Shown: positions 1 through 6,471 of the stretch, in pieces
How positions within the stretch are numbered: the stretch's first letter is position 1
How the letters are laid out: the number at the start of each line of letters is the position of its first letter
Origin: Deltaproteobacteria bacterium
GTDB taxonomy: Bacteria; Desulfobacterota; B13-G15
Length of the DNA stretch: 8,201 nucleotides
Reading direction: 5' to 3'
Assembly: GCA_003646705.1 (NCBI GenBank)
Contig: QMLK01000034.1
Location: forward strand, 1 to 8,201
Notes under the pieces: generated by a model
Told to the model about the DNA's origin: nothing
What the model saw: only the letters and a program-made list of their open reading frames with translations
Databases searched by the model: none
Program-made: the position numbers and the translations under genes

Positions 1-356
1 CCTGCCACCTCCATGATGGCCCGCACCACCGAACCGGCGATCACCCCCGTCCCCTCTGAGGCGGGCTTCAAGAGCACGCGGCTGGCCCCGAACTCCCCTA
101 TCACCTCGTGGGGGATGGTCTTACCGATCAAGGGAACCCTTATCAGGTTCTTCTTCGCCTTCTCGATGCCCTTCCTTATGGCCTCAGGGACCTCGTGGGC
201 CTTGCCCAGCCCATAGCCCACGATGCCCTTGCCGTCACCTACGACCACCAGGGCCGTGAACTTGAACCTACGGCCGCCCTTCACCACCTTGGCCACACGG
301 TTGATGTAGACCACGCGATCGGTCAAATCCAAGTTGTCCGGATCCATCCTCTCCAA
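1..356 (-). CDS. rpsE: Small-subunit ribosomal protein S5 (3' end missing)
   Basis: S5 is a 30S protein near the decoding centre. It contributes to translational accuracy and contacts the spectinomycin site. The minus strand encodes about 118 residues before the window edge cuts it, so roughly the last 50 of a usual 165 are missing. The N-terminal domain carries [17 protein letters not shown], whose KGGR loop is where spectinomycin-resistance changes map in other bacteria, followed by [19 protein letters not shown]. The C-terminal domain starts around [19 protein letters not shown] and continues to [20 protein letters not shown]. The start is not ATG by preference. A TTG at 356-354 lies 5 bases after AAGGAGG and gives MERMDP, like many S5 proteins. 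The ATG at 347-345 would sit 14 bases from that SD. The gene follows rplR by 19 bases. Identity is secure; the start is likely but unproven. Confidence 0.97.
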   Translation of the reverse strand, partial: MERMDPDNLDLTDRVVYINRVAKVVKGGRRFKFTALVVVGDGKGIVGYGLGKAHEVPEAIRKGIEKAKKNLIRVPLIGKTIPHEVIGEFGASRVLLKPASEGTGVIAGSVVRAIMEVA

Positions 357-359
357 CCT

Positions 360-368
360 CACCTCCTT
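360..368 (-). promoter_or_regulatory. Shine-Dalgarno site that favours a TTG start for rpsE
   Basis: AAGGAGGTG on the minus strand matches the anti-SD of 16S rRNA very well. The AAGGAGG core ends 5 bases before the in-frame TTG at 356-354, but 14 bases before the in-frame ATG at 347-345. Spacing therefore favours TTG. A weaker GGAG lies only 3 bases from the ATG, which is too close to work well. Confidence 0.7.
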
Positions 369-375
369 CACGGCC

Positions 376-738
376 TCAAAACTCCAACCCCGCCTCCCGA
401 GCGGCCTCGGCCACCGCCTTGACCCGACCGTGATAGAGGAAACCGTTGCGGTCAAAGACCACCTTCTTTATCCCCTTCTCCAGGGCCCTCTTGGCCACCA
501 GGCGACCCACCTCCTTGGCGGCCTCGACGTTGCCCGTCCTTTGGAGCTTCTCCCGAAGCTCCTTGTCCAGGGTGGAGGCGGCGGCCAGGGTGTGTCCCAC
601 GGTGTCGTCTATGACCTGGGCGTACATGTGTCTCAAGCTCCTGTAGACGCAAAGGCGGGGCCTTTCAGGGGTGCCCTTCACCTTCTTCCTCACCCGTAGC
701 TTCCTGCGCAACCGACCCGAAAGGCGCTTTTTCGACAT
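376..738 (-). CDS. rplR: Large-subunit ribosomal protein L18
   Basis: L18 binds 5S rRNA with L5 and helps build the central protuberance of the 50S subunit. The 120-residue protein is the usual family length. Its basic N-terminus (about residues 3-28, [20 protein letters not shown]) is the flexible RNA-binding tail. The conserved core follows: [21 protein letters not shown], then the [20 protein letters not shown] strand-helix segment, and a C-terminal [21 protein letters not shown]. The start is ATG with AGGAGG 7 bases upstream. The upstream rplF stop TAG is fused to that SD as TAGGAGG, with an 11-base gap. Position between L6 and S5 is the standard spc order. Confidence 0.99.
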   Translation of the reverse strand: MSKKRLSGRLRRKLRVRKKVKGTPERPRLCVYRSLRHMYAQVIDDTVGHTLAAASTLDKELREKLQRTGNVEAAKEVGRLVAKRALEKGIKKVVFDRNGFLYHGRVKAVAEAAREAGLEF

Positions 739-749
739 CCCAAGACCTC

Positions 750-1289
750 CTACACCGCCCTGCCCTTGCCAGCCTTCCGCCTCACCTCTTCACCGGCGTA
801 CCTTATGCCCTTGCCCTTGTAAGGCTCGGGTTTCCTCAGGGCGCGGATCTCAGCGGCCACCTGCCCCACCCTCTGCTTGTCTATCCCCCGCACGACGATG
901 CTCGTGGGGTTCTCCACCACGATCTCTATCCCCTCCGGTACGGGGTAAAGGACCGGATGGGAGTAACCGAGGGCGAGCCTCAAGGTCTTACCCTCCATGG
1001 CCGCCCTGTAGCCCACCCCGACGATCTCCAACCTCTTCTCGAACCCCTTCGTCACCCCCTCCACCATGTTGGCCACGAGGGTCCGATTCAGCCCGTGGAG
1101 GGATCTGGCCCGGCGGCTGTCGTCCCTTCGGCGGACCCAGATCTTTCCGTCCTCGAGTTCGGCGTAGATCTCGGGCGGAAGCCTGTGGCTCAAGGACCCC
1201 TTGGGCCCCTTGACGGAGACCAGGTCCCCCTCCACCTTGACCTCCACCCCCTCAGGGATGGCTATGGGCACCTTCCCTATCCTCGACAT
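750..1289 (-). CDS. rplF: Large-subunit ribosomal protein L6
   Basis: L6 sits at the base of the L7/L12 stalk next to the sarcin-ricin loop, where elongation factors bind the 50S subunit. The 179 residues match the family (about 175-180). The N-terminus [17 protein letters not shown] is a family signature. Two related alpha-beta domains follow. The second holds [23 protein letters not shown] (about residues 91-113) and the hallmark [30 protein letters not shown] (about 134-163). The ATG start has AGGAGG about 9 bases upstream. That SD is fused to the TAG stop of rpsH, leaving a 13-base gap. The C-terminus, GRAV, lacks the common terminal lysine, a minor variation. Confidence 0.99.
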   Translation of the reverse strand: MSRIGKVPIAIPEGVEVKVEGDLVSVKGPKGSLSHRLPPEIYAELEDGKIWVRRRDDSRRARSLHGLNRTLVANMVEGVTKGFEKRLEIVGVGYRAAMEGKTLRLALGYSHPVLYPVPEGIEIVVENPTSIVVRGIDKQRVGQVAAEIRALRKPEPYKGKGIRYAGEEVRRKAGKGRAV

Positions 1290-1302
1290 CCCCTTCGGCC
1301 TC

Positions 1303-1698
1303 CTACCAGACGTAGCAGATGACCTCCCCCCCGACGCCGACCTTCCTCGCCTCTCTGTCGGTCATCACCCCCCGGGAGGTAGTGAGGATCGCAACCCCCA
1401 AGCCCCCCATCACCCGGGGGGTCTCCTCCTTGCCCACGTAAACCCTTCGGCCCGGTTTGCTCACCCTCTGGAGCCCGGATATCACCGGCGAGCCCTGCTC
1501 GTCGTATTTGAGGAAGACCCGAAGGATCCCCTGCTTGCCGTCGGGGATGACCCTGAAGCCCTTGATGAAGCCCTCCTCCTTGAGGACCTCGGCGATCCTC
1601 TTCTTCAGGTTGGAGGAGGGGATGTCCACCTCCTCCTTCCTGGCCTTAAGGGCGTTGCGGATCCTCGTGAGCATATCGGCTATGGGATCGGTCATCAT
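1303..1698 (-). CDS. rpsH: Small-subunit ribosomal protein S8
   Basis: S8 is a primary 16S rRNA-binding protein of the 30S platform. In E. coli it also represses the spc operon by binding its mRNA. The protein is 131 residues by the first ATG, or 130 from the second of a tandem ATGATG. Conserved parts are [14 protein letters not shown] at the N-terminus, [20 protein letters not shown], and the C-terminal RNA-binding segment [20 protein letters not shown] ending in [10 protein letters not shown] terminal Trp is common outside proteobacteria. The SD is weak (AGGA, 8 bases before the first ATG) and overlaps the TAG stop of rpsN, which suggests coupled translation. Confidence 0.99.
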   Translation of the reverse strand: MMTDPIADMLTRIRNALKARKEEVDIPSSNLKKRIAEVLKEEGFIKGFRVIPDGKQGILRVFLKYDEQGSPVISGLQRVSKPGRRVYVGKEETPRVMGGLGVAILTTSRGVMTDREARKVGVGGEVICYVW

Positions 1699-1708
1699 GG
1701 CCGTCGTC

Positions 1709-1894
1709 CTACCAGCTCGACTTTATCACCCCAGGGATGTTGCCCTCCAGGGCGTGCTTCCTCAAGCAGATCCTGCACATCTGGAACTTGCGGTAGTAGG
1801 CCCGGGCCCGCCCGCAGAGGGGACAGCGGTTGTACTGCCTCACCTTGAACTTCTGGGGCCTGCGCGCCTTCACCATCAAGGCCTTCCTCGCCAC
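1709..1894 (-). CDS. rpsN: Small-subunit ribosomal protein S14, zinc-binding type Z
   Basis: S14 is a late-assembling protein of the 30S head. This is the short zinc form (also named rpsZ): 61 residues instead of about 100 in the zinc-free form. The four zinc ligands are Cys24, Cys27, Cys40 and Cys43 in CPLC and CRIC, spaced CxxC-x12-CxxC. The ending [11 protein letters not shown] is typical of the family. The start codon is GTG at 1894-1892, giving MARKALM. It is supported by AAAGGAGG ending 6 bases upstream, and no ATG lies in a sensible place. The gene follows rplE by 13 bases and precedes rpsH by 10. Zinc binding is inferred from the intact cysteine set. Confidence 0.98.
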   Translation of the reverse strand: MARKALMVKARRPQKFKVRQYNRCPLCGRARAYYRKFQMCRICLRKHALEGNIPGVIKSSW

Positions 1895-1907
1895 CCTATC
1901 CCTCCTT

Positions 1908-2453
1908 TCAACCCCTGAAGGGCATGCCCATCAGCCTCAACAGCTCCCGGGCCTCTTCGTCGGTGGAGGCCGAAGTGACGATGGTGACGTTCATACCCTT
2001 GATCTTGTAGACCTTGTCGTAATTGATCTCGGGGAAGATGATCTGTTCCCTCAGGCCCAAGGTGTAGTTGCCTCGGCCGTCGAAGGACTCCGGCGACAGC
2101 CCCCTGAAGTCCCTCACCCTGGGCAGGGCTATGTTCACCAAGCGGTTGAAGAACTCATACATCCGATCCCTCCTCAAGGTCACCATGCAGCCGATGGGCA
2201 TCCCCTGACGGAGTTTGAACTGGGCTATGGACCTCTTGGCCTTGGTGACCACGGGCTGTTGTCCCGTTATGGCCTTCAGGTCCTCCATCGCCGCATCCAG
2301 GACCTTTATATCCTGAATGGCCTCCCCCAGACCCATGTTGACCACGATCTTGACCATCCGAGGCACTTCCATCACGTTCTTGTAGCCGAACTTCTCCATC
2401 AGGGCGGGGACGACCTCCTTCTCGTAGAACTCCCTCATCGGAGACTTGGCCAT
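1908..2453 (-). CDS. rplE: Large-subunit ribosomal protein L5
   Basis: L5 binds 5S rRNA and forms the 50S side of a bridge to the 30S head, contacting the P-site tRNA. The 181 residues equal the family length. Signatures include [24 protein letters not shown] (about 22-45), the [27 protein letters not shown] motif, and [22 protein letters not shown]. The C-terminal [21 protein letters not shown] and [26 protein letters not shown] complete it. The ATG start follows a purine run (AGGTGAGGAGGA) that begins in the stop codon of rplX, with an 11-base gap. In E. coli the S8 repressor site lies near the start of this gene. I could not recognise an equivalent structure here. Confidence 0.99.
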   Translation of the reverse strand: MAKSPMREFYEKEVVPALMEKFGYKNVMEVPRMVKIVVNMGLGEAIQDIKVLDAAMEDLKAITGQQPVVTKAKRSIAQFKLRQGMPIGCMVTLRRDRMYEFFNRLVNIALPRVRDFRGLSPESFDGRGNYTLGLREQIIFPEINYDKVYKIKGMNVTIVTSASTDEEARELLRLMGMPFRG

Positions 2454-2464
2454 TCCTCCTCACC

Positions 2465-2791
2465 TCACTTCTGGTCCAGCGACTCCCCGCATCGCTTACA
2501 GACGCGGATCTTGGTCCCGTCCTCGAGGATCCGCTTCCCCACCCGCGTGGGGCGGTTACACTTGGAGCAGATGATCATCACGTTGGAGACGTGGATGGGC
2601 GCCTCCTTCTCCACGATCCCCCCTTGGCCCGTGGTGGGACTCGGCCTCAGGTGGCGCTTCACCATGTTGAGGCGCTCCACCATCACCCGCTCCTTCTTAG
2701 GGAAGACGCGGATGATCCGTCCGGACTTGCCCCGATCCTTCCCCGTGATGATCATCACCAAATCGCCCTTCTTTACGTGGAGCTTCGGCAT
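2465..2791 (-). CDS. rplX: Large-subunit ribosomal protein L24 with two CxxC motifs
   Basis: L24 is an assembly initiator of the 50S subunit and lies near the peptide exit. The first half is a KOW domain, HVKKGDLVMIITGKDRGKSG (residues 5-24), followed by ERVMVERLNMVKRHLRPSP and HVSNVMI. After the core come Cys75/Cys78 (CSKC) and Cys98/Cys101 (CKRC), a zinc-ribbon-like arrangement seen in many bacterial L24 proteins but absent from some. I place the start at the ATG at 2791-2789 (108 residues). It overlaps the TGA of rplN as TGATG and has GAGGTG 5 bases upstream. A GTG one codon earlier is also in frame but lies too near the SD. Confidence 0.98.
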   Translation of the reverse strand: MPKLHVKKGDLVMIITGKDRGKSGRIIRVFPKKERVMVERLNMVKRHLRPSPTTGQGGIVEKEAPIHVSNVMIICSKCNRPTRVGKRILEDGTKIRVCKRCGESLDQK

Positions 2792-3159
2792 CACAACACC
2801 TCAGGGGCCAGGGAGACTATCTTCATGAAGTGCCTGGCCCTCAGCTCCCTAGCCACCGGACCGAAGATCCTGGTGCCCACCGGTTCGTTGTACTGGTTGA
2901 CGATGACGGCGGCGTTGTCGTCGAACTTTATGTAGGAGCCATCGGGCCTCCTTATCTCCTTCTTGGTGCGGACGATCACCGCCCTCACCACCTCGCCCTT
3001 CTCCAACTTCGAGTTGGGGACCGCGTCCCTGACCGAGGCCACTATTATGTCGCCCACCGTGGCGTACCTCTTGTTGGAGCTGCCCAGGATGTCGATGCAG
3101 AAGAGCTTCTTGGCACCGGTGTTGTCGGCGACCTCAAGCTTGGTCGTCGGCCTTATCAT
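2791..3159 (-). CDS. rplN: Large-subunit ribosomal protein L14
   Basis: L14 is a 50S protein at the subunit interface. It contacts 16S rRNA in a bridge and is the binding platform for the silencing factor RsfS. The 122 residues are exactly the usual length. The N-terminus [19 protein letters not shown] is nearly invariant, and the middle has [22 protein letters not shown] and [20 protein letters not shown]. The end has [29 protein letters not shown]. The ATG at 3159-3157 lies 26 bases inside the 3' end of rpsQ, in another frame, with a strong GAGGAGGTG SD 7 bases upstream, also inside rpsQ. In E. coli rplN opens the spc operon; here it is joined to the S10 genes. Confidence 0.99.
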   Translation of the reverse strand: MIRPTTKLEVADNTGAKKLFCIDILGSSNKRYATVGDIIVASVRDAVPNSKLEKGEVVRAVIVRTKKEIRRPDGSYIKFDDNAAVIVNQYNEPVGTRIFGPVARELRARHFMKIVSLAPEVL

Positions 3160-3451
3160 CTCCGGTCACCTCCTCAACCACCTCGGGCACTGCCTCCGGG
3201 GCCTTCTCCAGGATCCTCATCACCCGCCACCTCTTGGTCTTGCTCAAAGGCCTGGTCTCTATGATCAGGACCCTGTCCCCCACCCTGCACTCGTTCCTCT
3301 CGTCATGGGCTTTGTACTTGCTGTAACGCTTAACCACCTTCTTGTATTTGGGGTGCTGCACCAACCGCTCCACCCTCACCACTACGGTCTTGTCCATCCG
3401 GTCGCTGATCACCACCCCGACGGCGGTCTTCCTCTGTCCCCTCTCAGCCAT
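3134..3451 (-). CDS. rpsQ: Small-subunit ribosomal protein S17 with acidic C-terminal tail
   Basis: S17 is a primary 16S rRNA-binding protein (OB fold) at the bottom of the 30S body. The core is clear: [29 protein letters not shown] (about 12-40), then [39 protein letters not shown]. The core ends near residue 84, where many S17 proteins stop. About 21 residues follow, rich in Glu and Asp (8 of 21), including [14 protein letters not shown]. This tail carries the SD of rplN and overlaps the start of rplN by 26 bases. The ATG start at 3451-3449 overlaps the TGA of rpmC as TGATG, giving 105 residues. A GTG one codon upstream is a less likely start. Confidence 0.98.
   Translation of the reverse strand: MAERGQRKTAVGVVISDRMDKTVVVRVERLVQHPKYKKVVKRYSKYKAHDERNECRVGDRVLIIETRPLSKTKRWRVMRILEKAPEAVPEVVEEVTGDDKADDQA
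3167..3175 (-). promoter_or_regulatory. Shine-Dalgarno site for rplN inside rpsQ
   Basis: GAGGAGGTG on the minus strand ends 7 bases before the rplN ATG. It is read as coding sequence in the acidic tail of rpsQ (codons for Glu-Glu-Val). The site is one of the strongest in the window, so rplN can be entered both by new ribosomes and by those finishing rpsQ. Confidence 0.75.
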
Positions 3452-3654
3452 CACCCTTCACCCCTCGAGATCTCCCTCTCCCTGAGGATGGTCTTGATGC
3501 GGGCAATCTCCCTCTTGACCTGAGGTATGCGCATGACGTTGCCCAACTGGCCGAGGGCGTGCTGGAAGCGCAGATTGAAGAGCTCCTCCCTGAGCTCTCT
3601 CTCCCTCTGGCGGAGCTCCTCGTCGCTCAACTCCCTCAGCTCCTTGGCCTTCAC
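3451..3654 (-). CDS. rpmC: Large-subunit ribosomal protein L29
   Basis: L29 is a small helical hairpin protein next to the peptide exit on the 50S subunit, where with L23 it forms part of the docking site for trigger factor and SRP. The 67 residues begin [14 protein letters not shown] and contain the family pattern [19 protein letters not shown] (about 22-39), then [18 protein letters not shown]. The composition suggests two antiparallel helices. The start is the GTG at 3654-3652, with AGGAGG 4 bases upstream. It overlaps the TGA of rplP in GTGA. A longer open frame continues upstream, but it is a shadow of rplP and lacks L29 similarity. Confidence 0.97.
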   Translation of the reverse strand: MKAKELRELSDEELRQRERELREELFNLRFQHALGQLGNVMRIPQVKREIARIKTILREREISRGEG

Positions 3655-4067
3655 AGTCCCTCCTCTCGCTTCACAAACCTGGTGGGGATGGGCAGTTTGT
3701 GCGAGGCCAAGCGAAAGGCCTCCCTGGCGTCCTCCTCGGAGACCCCCTCCATCTCGAAGAGGATCCTGCCGGCCCTCACCACGGCCACCCATCCCTCCAC
3801 GTTGCCCTTGCCCTTGCCCATCCTGGTCTCGGCGGGCTTCTTGGTGATGGGTTTATCGGGGAAGACGCGGATCCAGATCTTCCCCGTCCTCTTGACGAAC
3901 CTGGTGATGGCCACACGGGCCGCCTCTATCTGCCGCGCAGTGAGCCAACAGCCCTTCAGGGCCTGAAGGCCGTATTCCCCCATGTTCAACTGGGTGCCGG
4001 CCCAAGCACGGCCCCTGATCCTGCCCTTCTGCTGCTTGCGGTATTTGGTCCGCCTAGGCTGAAGCAT
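3651..4067 (-). CDS. rplP: Large-subunit ribosomal protein L16
   Basis: L16 organises the A site of the 50S subunit, contacting tRNA near the peptidyl-transferase centre. The 138 residues match the family. Signatures: [19 protein letters not shown] at the N-terminus, [22 protein letters not shown] (about 30-51), then [20 protein letters not shown] and [15 protein letters not shown]. Arg82, just before MGKGKGN, corresponds to E. coli Arg81, which is hydroxylated there; whether that occurs here is unknown. The ATG lies 14 bases inside the end of rpsC with AAGGAG 7 bases upstream, so the two genes overlap in different frames and are probably coupled. Confidence 0.99.
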   Translation of the reverse strand: MLQPRRTKYRKQQKGRIRGRAWAGTQLNMGEYGLQALKGCWLTARQIEAARVAITRFVKRTGKIWIRVFPDKPITKKPAETRMGKGKGNVEGWVAVVRAGRILFEMEGVSEEDAREAFRLASHKLPIPTRFVKREEGL

Positions 4068-4719
4068 CTGCCATCTCCTTGCCGGGGGGCACGTCCCCCC
4101 TGTAGATCCAGACCTTGACGCCGATCACCCCGTACTTGGTCCTCGCCTCGGCGAAGCCGTAATCGATGTCAGCCCGCAGGGTCTGCAGTGGCACCCTCCC
4201 CTCCCGGTACCACTCCCTCCTGGCCATGTCGGCACCGCCGAGCCTGCCGGCGCAGGCCACTTTTATCCCTTGGGCCCCCAACTTCATGGCCGCTGCCACG
4301 CTCCTCTTCATCGCCCGGCGGAAACCGACTCGCCTCTCCAGTTGAAAGGCGATGTTCTCAGCCACCAGCTGGGCATCCACCTCCGGACGCCGCACCTCGC
4401 GGATGTTTATGGCCACCTCCTTGCCGGTCATCTCCTCCAGCTCCCTGCGCAAGGCCTCCACCTCGGCGCCCTTCTTGCCGATGATGATCCCCGGCCGAGC
4501 CGTCCAGATGTCCACCTTTACACGGCCGGCCTTGCTGGCGGCCACCCGCTCGATCTCGATGCTGGATATCCCCGCATGATAGAGCTTCTCCTTTATGTGC
4601 CGCCTTACGGCCAGGTCCTCGTGGAGCAGCTGCGCATAGCCCTTGTCCGCATACCACTTGGACCGCCAAGTCTTCGTGATCCCCAGACGAAAACCTATGG
4701 GATGAACCTTTTGACCCAA
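4054..4719 (-). CDS. rpsC: Small-subunit ribosomal protein S3 (TTG start)
   Basis: S3 is in the 30S head and lines the mRNA entry channel, where its basic residues help unwind mRNA. The N-terminus [13 protein letters not shown] is nearly universal. A KH RNA-binding domain contains the GxxG-type loop in [18 protein letters not shown] (about 76-93) and [10 protein letters not shown]. The C-terminal domain has [40 protein letters not shown] and [20 protein letters not shown]. The 221 residues are typical. The start is TTG at 4719-4717: the conserved second residue Gly follows directly, and AGGAGG lies 7 bases upstream. The gene follows rplV by 12 bases and overlaps rplP by 14. Confidence 0.99.
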   Translation of the reverse strand: MGQKVHPIGFRLGITKTWRSKWYADKGYAQLLHEDLAVRRHIKEKLYHAGISSIEIERVAASKAGRVKVDIWTARPGIIIGKKGAEVEALRRELEEMTGKEVAINIREVRRPEVDAQLVAENIAFQLERRVGFRRAMKRSVAAAMKLGAQGIKVACAGRLGGADMARREWYREGRVPLQTLRADIDYGFAEARTKYGVIGVKVWIYRGDVPPGKEMADASA

Positions 4720-4726
4720 GGAACCA

Positions 4727-4734
4727 CCTCCTCA
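4727..4734 (-). promoter_or_regulatory. Stop/Shine-Dalgarno fusion that supports the TTG start of rpsC
   Basis: TGAGGAGG combines the rplV stop codon TGA with an AGGAGG SD. The SD ends 7 bases before the TTG of rpsC, an ideal distance. No ATG or GTG in frame is nearby, so this site decides the start. Confidence 0.75.
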
Positions 4735-5067
4735 CTTCTTCTCTTCGAGGACCACCGTCACATGGCTGGTCCTCTTGCGGATCATGGTGGCCCTGCCCAT
4801 GGCTCGGGGCCTCCACCTCTTCCAAGTGGGCCCCTGATCCACGATGACGTTCTTGATCCACAGGGCGTCCACATCGAGGCCCGTGTTGTGCTCGGCGTTG
4901 GCCACCGCCGAGCGGATGATCTTGGTCAACTGCCTGGCGAACTTCTTGTTGGTGAAGGCCAAGACCCCCAAGGCCTCCTCCACCTTCTTCCCCTTCACCA
5001 GATCCGCCACGAGCCTGGCCTTCCGGGGGGATATCCTCAGGTATCTCGCCCTCGCTACAACCTCCAT
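4732..5067 (-). CDS. rplV: Large-subunit ribosomal protein L22
   Basis: L22 reaches from the 50S surface into the peptide exit tunnel through a long beta-hairpin that, with L4, forms the constriction and affects macrolide sensitivity. The 111 residues match the family. Signatures: ARARYLRISPRKARLVADLVKGK (about 5-27), EEALGVLAFTNKKFARQL, KIIRSAVANAEHN. The hairpin region, WIKNVIVDQGPTWKRWRPRA, is followed by MGRATMIRKRTSHVTVVL. The ATG at 5067-5065 overlaps the TGA of rpsS as TGATG, with GAGG 5 bases upstream. A GTG one codon earlier is in frame but would sit too close to the SD. Confidence 0.99.
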   Translation of the reverse strand: MEVVARARYLRISPRKARLVADLVKGKKVEEALGVLAFTNKKFARQLTKIIRSAVANAEHNTGLDVDALWIKNVIVDQGPTWKRWRPRAMGRATMIRKRTSHVTVVLEEKK

Positions 5068-5351
5068 CACTTCCTCACCCGCGTCTTCTTATCGCCGGCG
5101 TGTCCGTAAAAGGTCCTCGTTGGGGCGAACTCCCCGAGCTTGAAGCCCACCATCTCCTCGGTGATGTAGACCGGGATGAACTTCCGGCCGTTGTGGACCG
5201 CTATGGTCAACCCCACAAACTCGGGGATGATGGTCGAACGCCGTGACCAGGTCTTTATGACCTTGTCGGTCCTGCCCTCCTCCTTGAGCTTGCGCACCTT
5301 CTTGAGGAGCTTCGGGTCTACGTAGGGTCCCTTCTTGAGCGATCTCGCCAC
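5067..5351 (-). CDS. rpsS: Small-subunit ribosomal protein S19
   Basis: S19 lies in the 30S head, forms a complex with S13, and takes part in bridges to the 50S subunit. The 94 residues are the usual size. The motif string is typical: [18 protein letters not shown] (2-19), [40 protein letters not shown] and [16 protein letters not shown] [19 protein letters not shown]. The start is GTG at 5351-5349, giving MARSLKKGP exactly as in the family. GGAGG lies 9 bases upstream inside the end of rplB, whose TAG stop is only 3 bases before the start. It overlaps rplV by 1 base. Confidence 0.99.
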   Translation of the reverse strand: MARSLKKGPYVDPKLLKKVRKLKEEGRTDKVIKTWSRRSTIIPEFVGLTIAVHNGRKFIPVYITEEMVGFKLGEFAPTRTFYGHAGDKKTRVRK

Positions 5352-5354
5352 GGC

Positions 5355-6179
5355 CTACTTCCTCCGCCTGATGATGTACTTGTCGGTGTCCTTCCTCCTG
5401 CGGGTCTTCAAGCCCTTGGCCAACTGCCCCCAGGGGCTGCAGGGGTGCCTGCCGCCGGAGCTGCGCCCCTCGCCGCCCCCCATGGGGTGGTCGATGGGGT
5501 TCATGGCCACGCCCCTTACAAAGGGCCTCCACCCCATCCACCGGGCGCGCCCGGCCTTGCCGATGGTGATGTTCTCGTGATCGAGGTTGCCCACCTGGCC
5601 CACCGTAGCGTAGCAGTCCAGGTGCACCAACCTCACCTCCCCTGAGGGCAAGCGCAGATGGGCGTAGTCGCCCTCCTTGGCCATGATCTGGGCGTAGGTG
5701 CCGGCGCTGCGGGCCAGCTGCCCCCCAGCTCCGATCTTCAGCTCCACGTTGTGCACTATGGTCCCCACGGGGATGTTCCTCAGAGGAAGGGCGTTGCCAG
5801 GCTTGATCTCAGCCCCCTCCCCGGCCATGACGGTGTCACCCACCTTCAGCCCCACGGGCCAGAGGATGTAGCGCTTCTCCCCGTCGGCGTAATGGAGCAA
5901 GGCTATGCGGGCCGAGCGGTTGGGGTCGTACTCCACGCTGGCCACCTTGGCAGGGACACCGGCCTTGTCCCTCCTAACGAAGTCCACGATCCGGTACAGA
6001 CGCTTGTGCCCACCGCCCCGGTGCCTGGCCGTGATCCTGCCGTAGCAGTTCCTGCCGGCCCGCCTCTTCAGGGGCACCACCAAGCTCGGCTCGGGCTCAG
6101 AGCGCGTGATCTCCTCAAAGGTGGAGACCGTCTGGAACCTCCTGCCCGGGGAGGTGGGCTTGTAGTTCTTGATCCCCAT
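5355..6179 (-). CDS. rplB: Large-subunit ribosomal protein L2
   Basis: L2 is one of the most conserved 50S proteins, required for subunit joining and close to the peptidyl-transferase centre. The 274 residues match the family. The N-terminus [19 protein letters not shown] differs from the enterobacterial [14 protein letters not shown] but is common elsewhere. Core motifs are [19 protein letters not shown] (42-60), [40 protein letters not shown] and [20 protein letters not shown]. The C-terminal motif reads [20 protein letters not shown]. His231, matching the functionally important E. coli His229, is kept, while the usual second His is Met233. The ATG start lies 1 base after the rplW stop. Confidence 0.99.
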   Translation of the reverse strand: MGIKNYKPTSPGRRFQTVSTFEEITRSEPEPSLVVPLKRRAGRNCYGRITARHRGGGHKRLYRIVDFVRRDKAGVPAKVASVEYDPNRSARIALLHYADGEKRYILWPVGLKVGDTVMAGEGAEIKPGNALPLRNIPVGTIVHNVELKIGAGGQLARSAGTYAQIMAKEGDYAHLRLPSGEVRLVHLDCYATVGQVGNLDHENITIGKAGRARWMGWRPFVRGVAMNPIDHPMGGGEGRSSGGRHPCSPWGQLAKGLKTRRRKDTDKYIIRRRK

Positions 6180-6180
6180 C

Positions 6181-6471
6181 TTATGTCCCTTCGAAGAAGT
6201 CTATGGAGTAACCCGGCTTGAGGGTAACAATGGCCTTCTTCCAGTCGGGCCTCTTGCCCCAGAGCCTCCCGAGGCGACGCCTCTTGCCCCGGACGTTCAT
6301 CACGTTGACCCCCTCCACCTTCACGTTGAAGAGCCTCTCCACAGCCTCCTTGATCTCGGCCTTGTTGGCATCCCTGGCCACCTCAAAGGTCACCTTGTTC
6401 TCCCGCTCCTTCTGCAGGGTGGCCTTCTCCGTGATCACCGGCCTCTTGATGATCTCGTAAGGGTCCCTCAT
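6181..6471 (-). CDS. rplW: Large-subunit ribosomal protein L23
   Basis: L23 surrounds the exit of the peptide tunnel and is the main docking point of trigger factor and SRP. The 96 residues fit the family. Signatures: [18 protein letters not shown] (5-22), [20 protein letters not shown] (25-44), [20 protein letters not shown], with a basic loop [18 protein letters not shown] and the closing [16 protein letters not shown]. The ATG start overlaps the stop of rplD in ATGA (4 bases), with GAGGAGAGG about 8 bases upstream. The stop TAA is followed after 1 base by the start of rplB, so three genes are in close coupling here. Confidence 0.99.
   Translation of the reverse strand: MRDPYEIIKRPVITEKATLQKERENKVTFEVARDANKAEIKEAVERLFNVKVEGVNVMNVRGKRRRLGRLWGKRPDWKKAIVTLKPGYSIDFFEGT

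Noticed and set aside
2400..2467. Possible S8 repressor site near the start of rplE, as in the E. coli spc operon
   Set aside because: By eye only a weak four-pair stem (CTCC with GGAG) is present just inside rplE. The characteristic S8 target with its bulged core is not recognisable. A covariance search would be needed to claim it.
1830..2828. Plus-strand open frame of 332 codons opposite rpsN, rplE and rplX
   Set aside because: It lies wholly antisense to three well-recognised ribosomal genes. Its product has no family resemblance and is rich in His, Pro, Leu and Gly, as expected from antisense reading of GC-rich codons. Stops are rare by composition.
3100..3200. Promoter or terminator at the S10/spc border
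   Set aside because: The region is fully coding in two overlapping frames. I saw no -10/-35 pair and no GC hairpin followed by T residues on the transcribed strand.
3655..3792. Upstream extension of rpmC to an ATG at 3792
   Set aside because: The extra residues are another-frame reading of rplP. L29 similarity begins at the GTG at 3654, which has a good SD and normal family length.
4270..5109. Plus-strand open frame of 279 codons opposite rpsC and rplV
   Set aside because: It is an antisense shadow with the same His/Pro/Leu-rich composition, no convincing SD and no recognisable domain.
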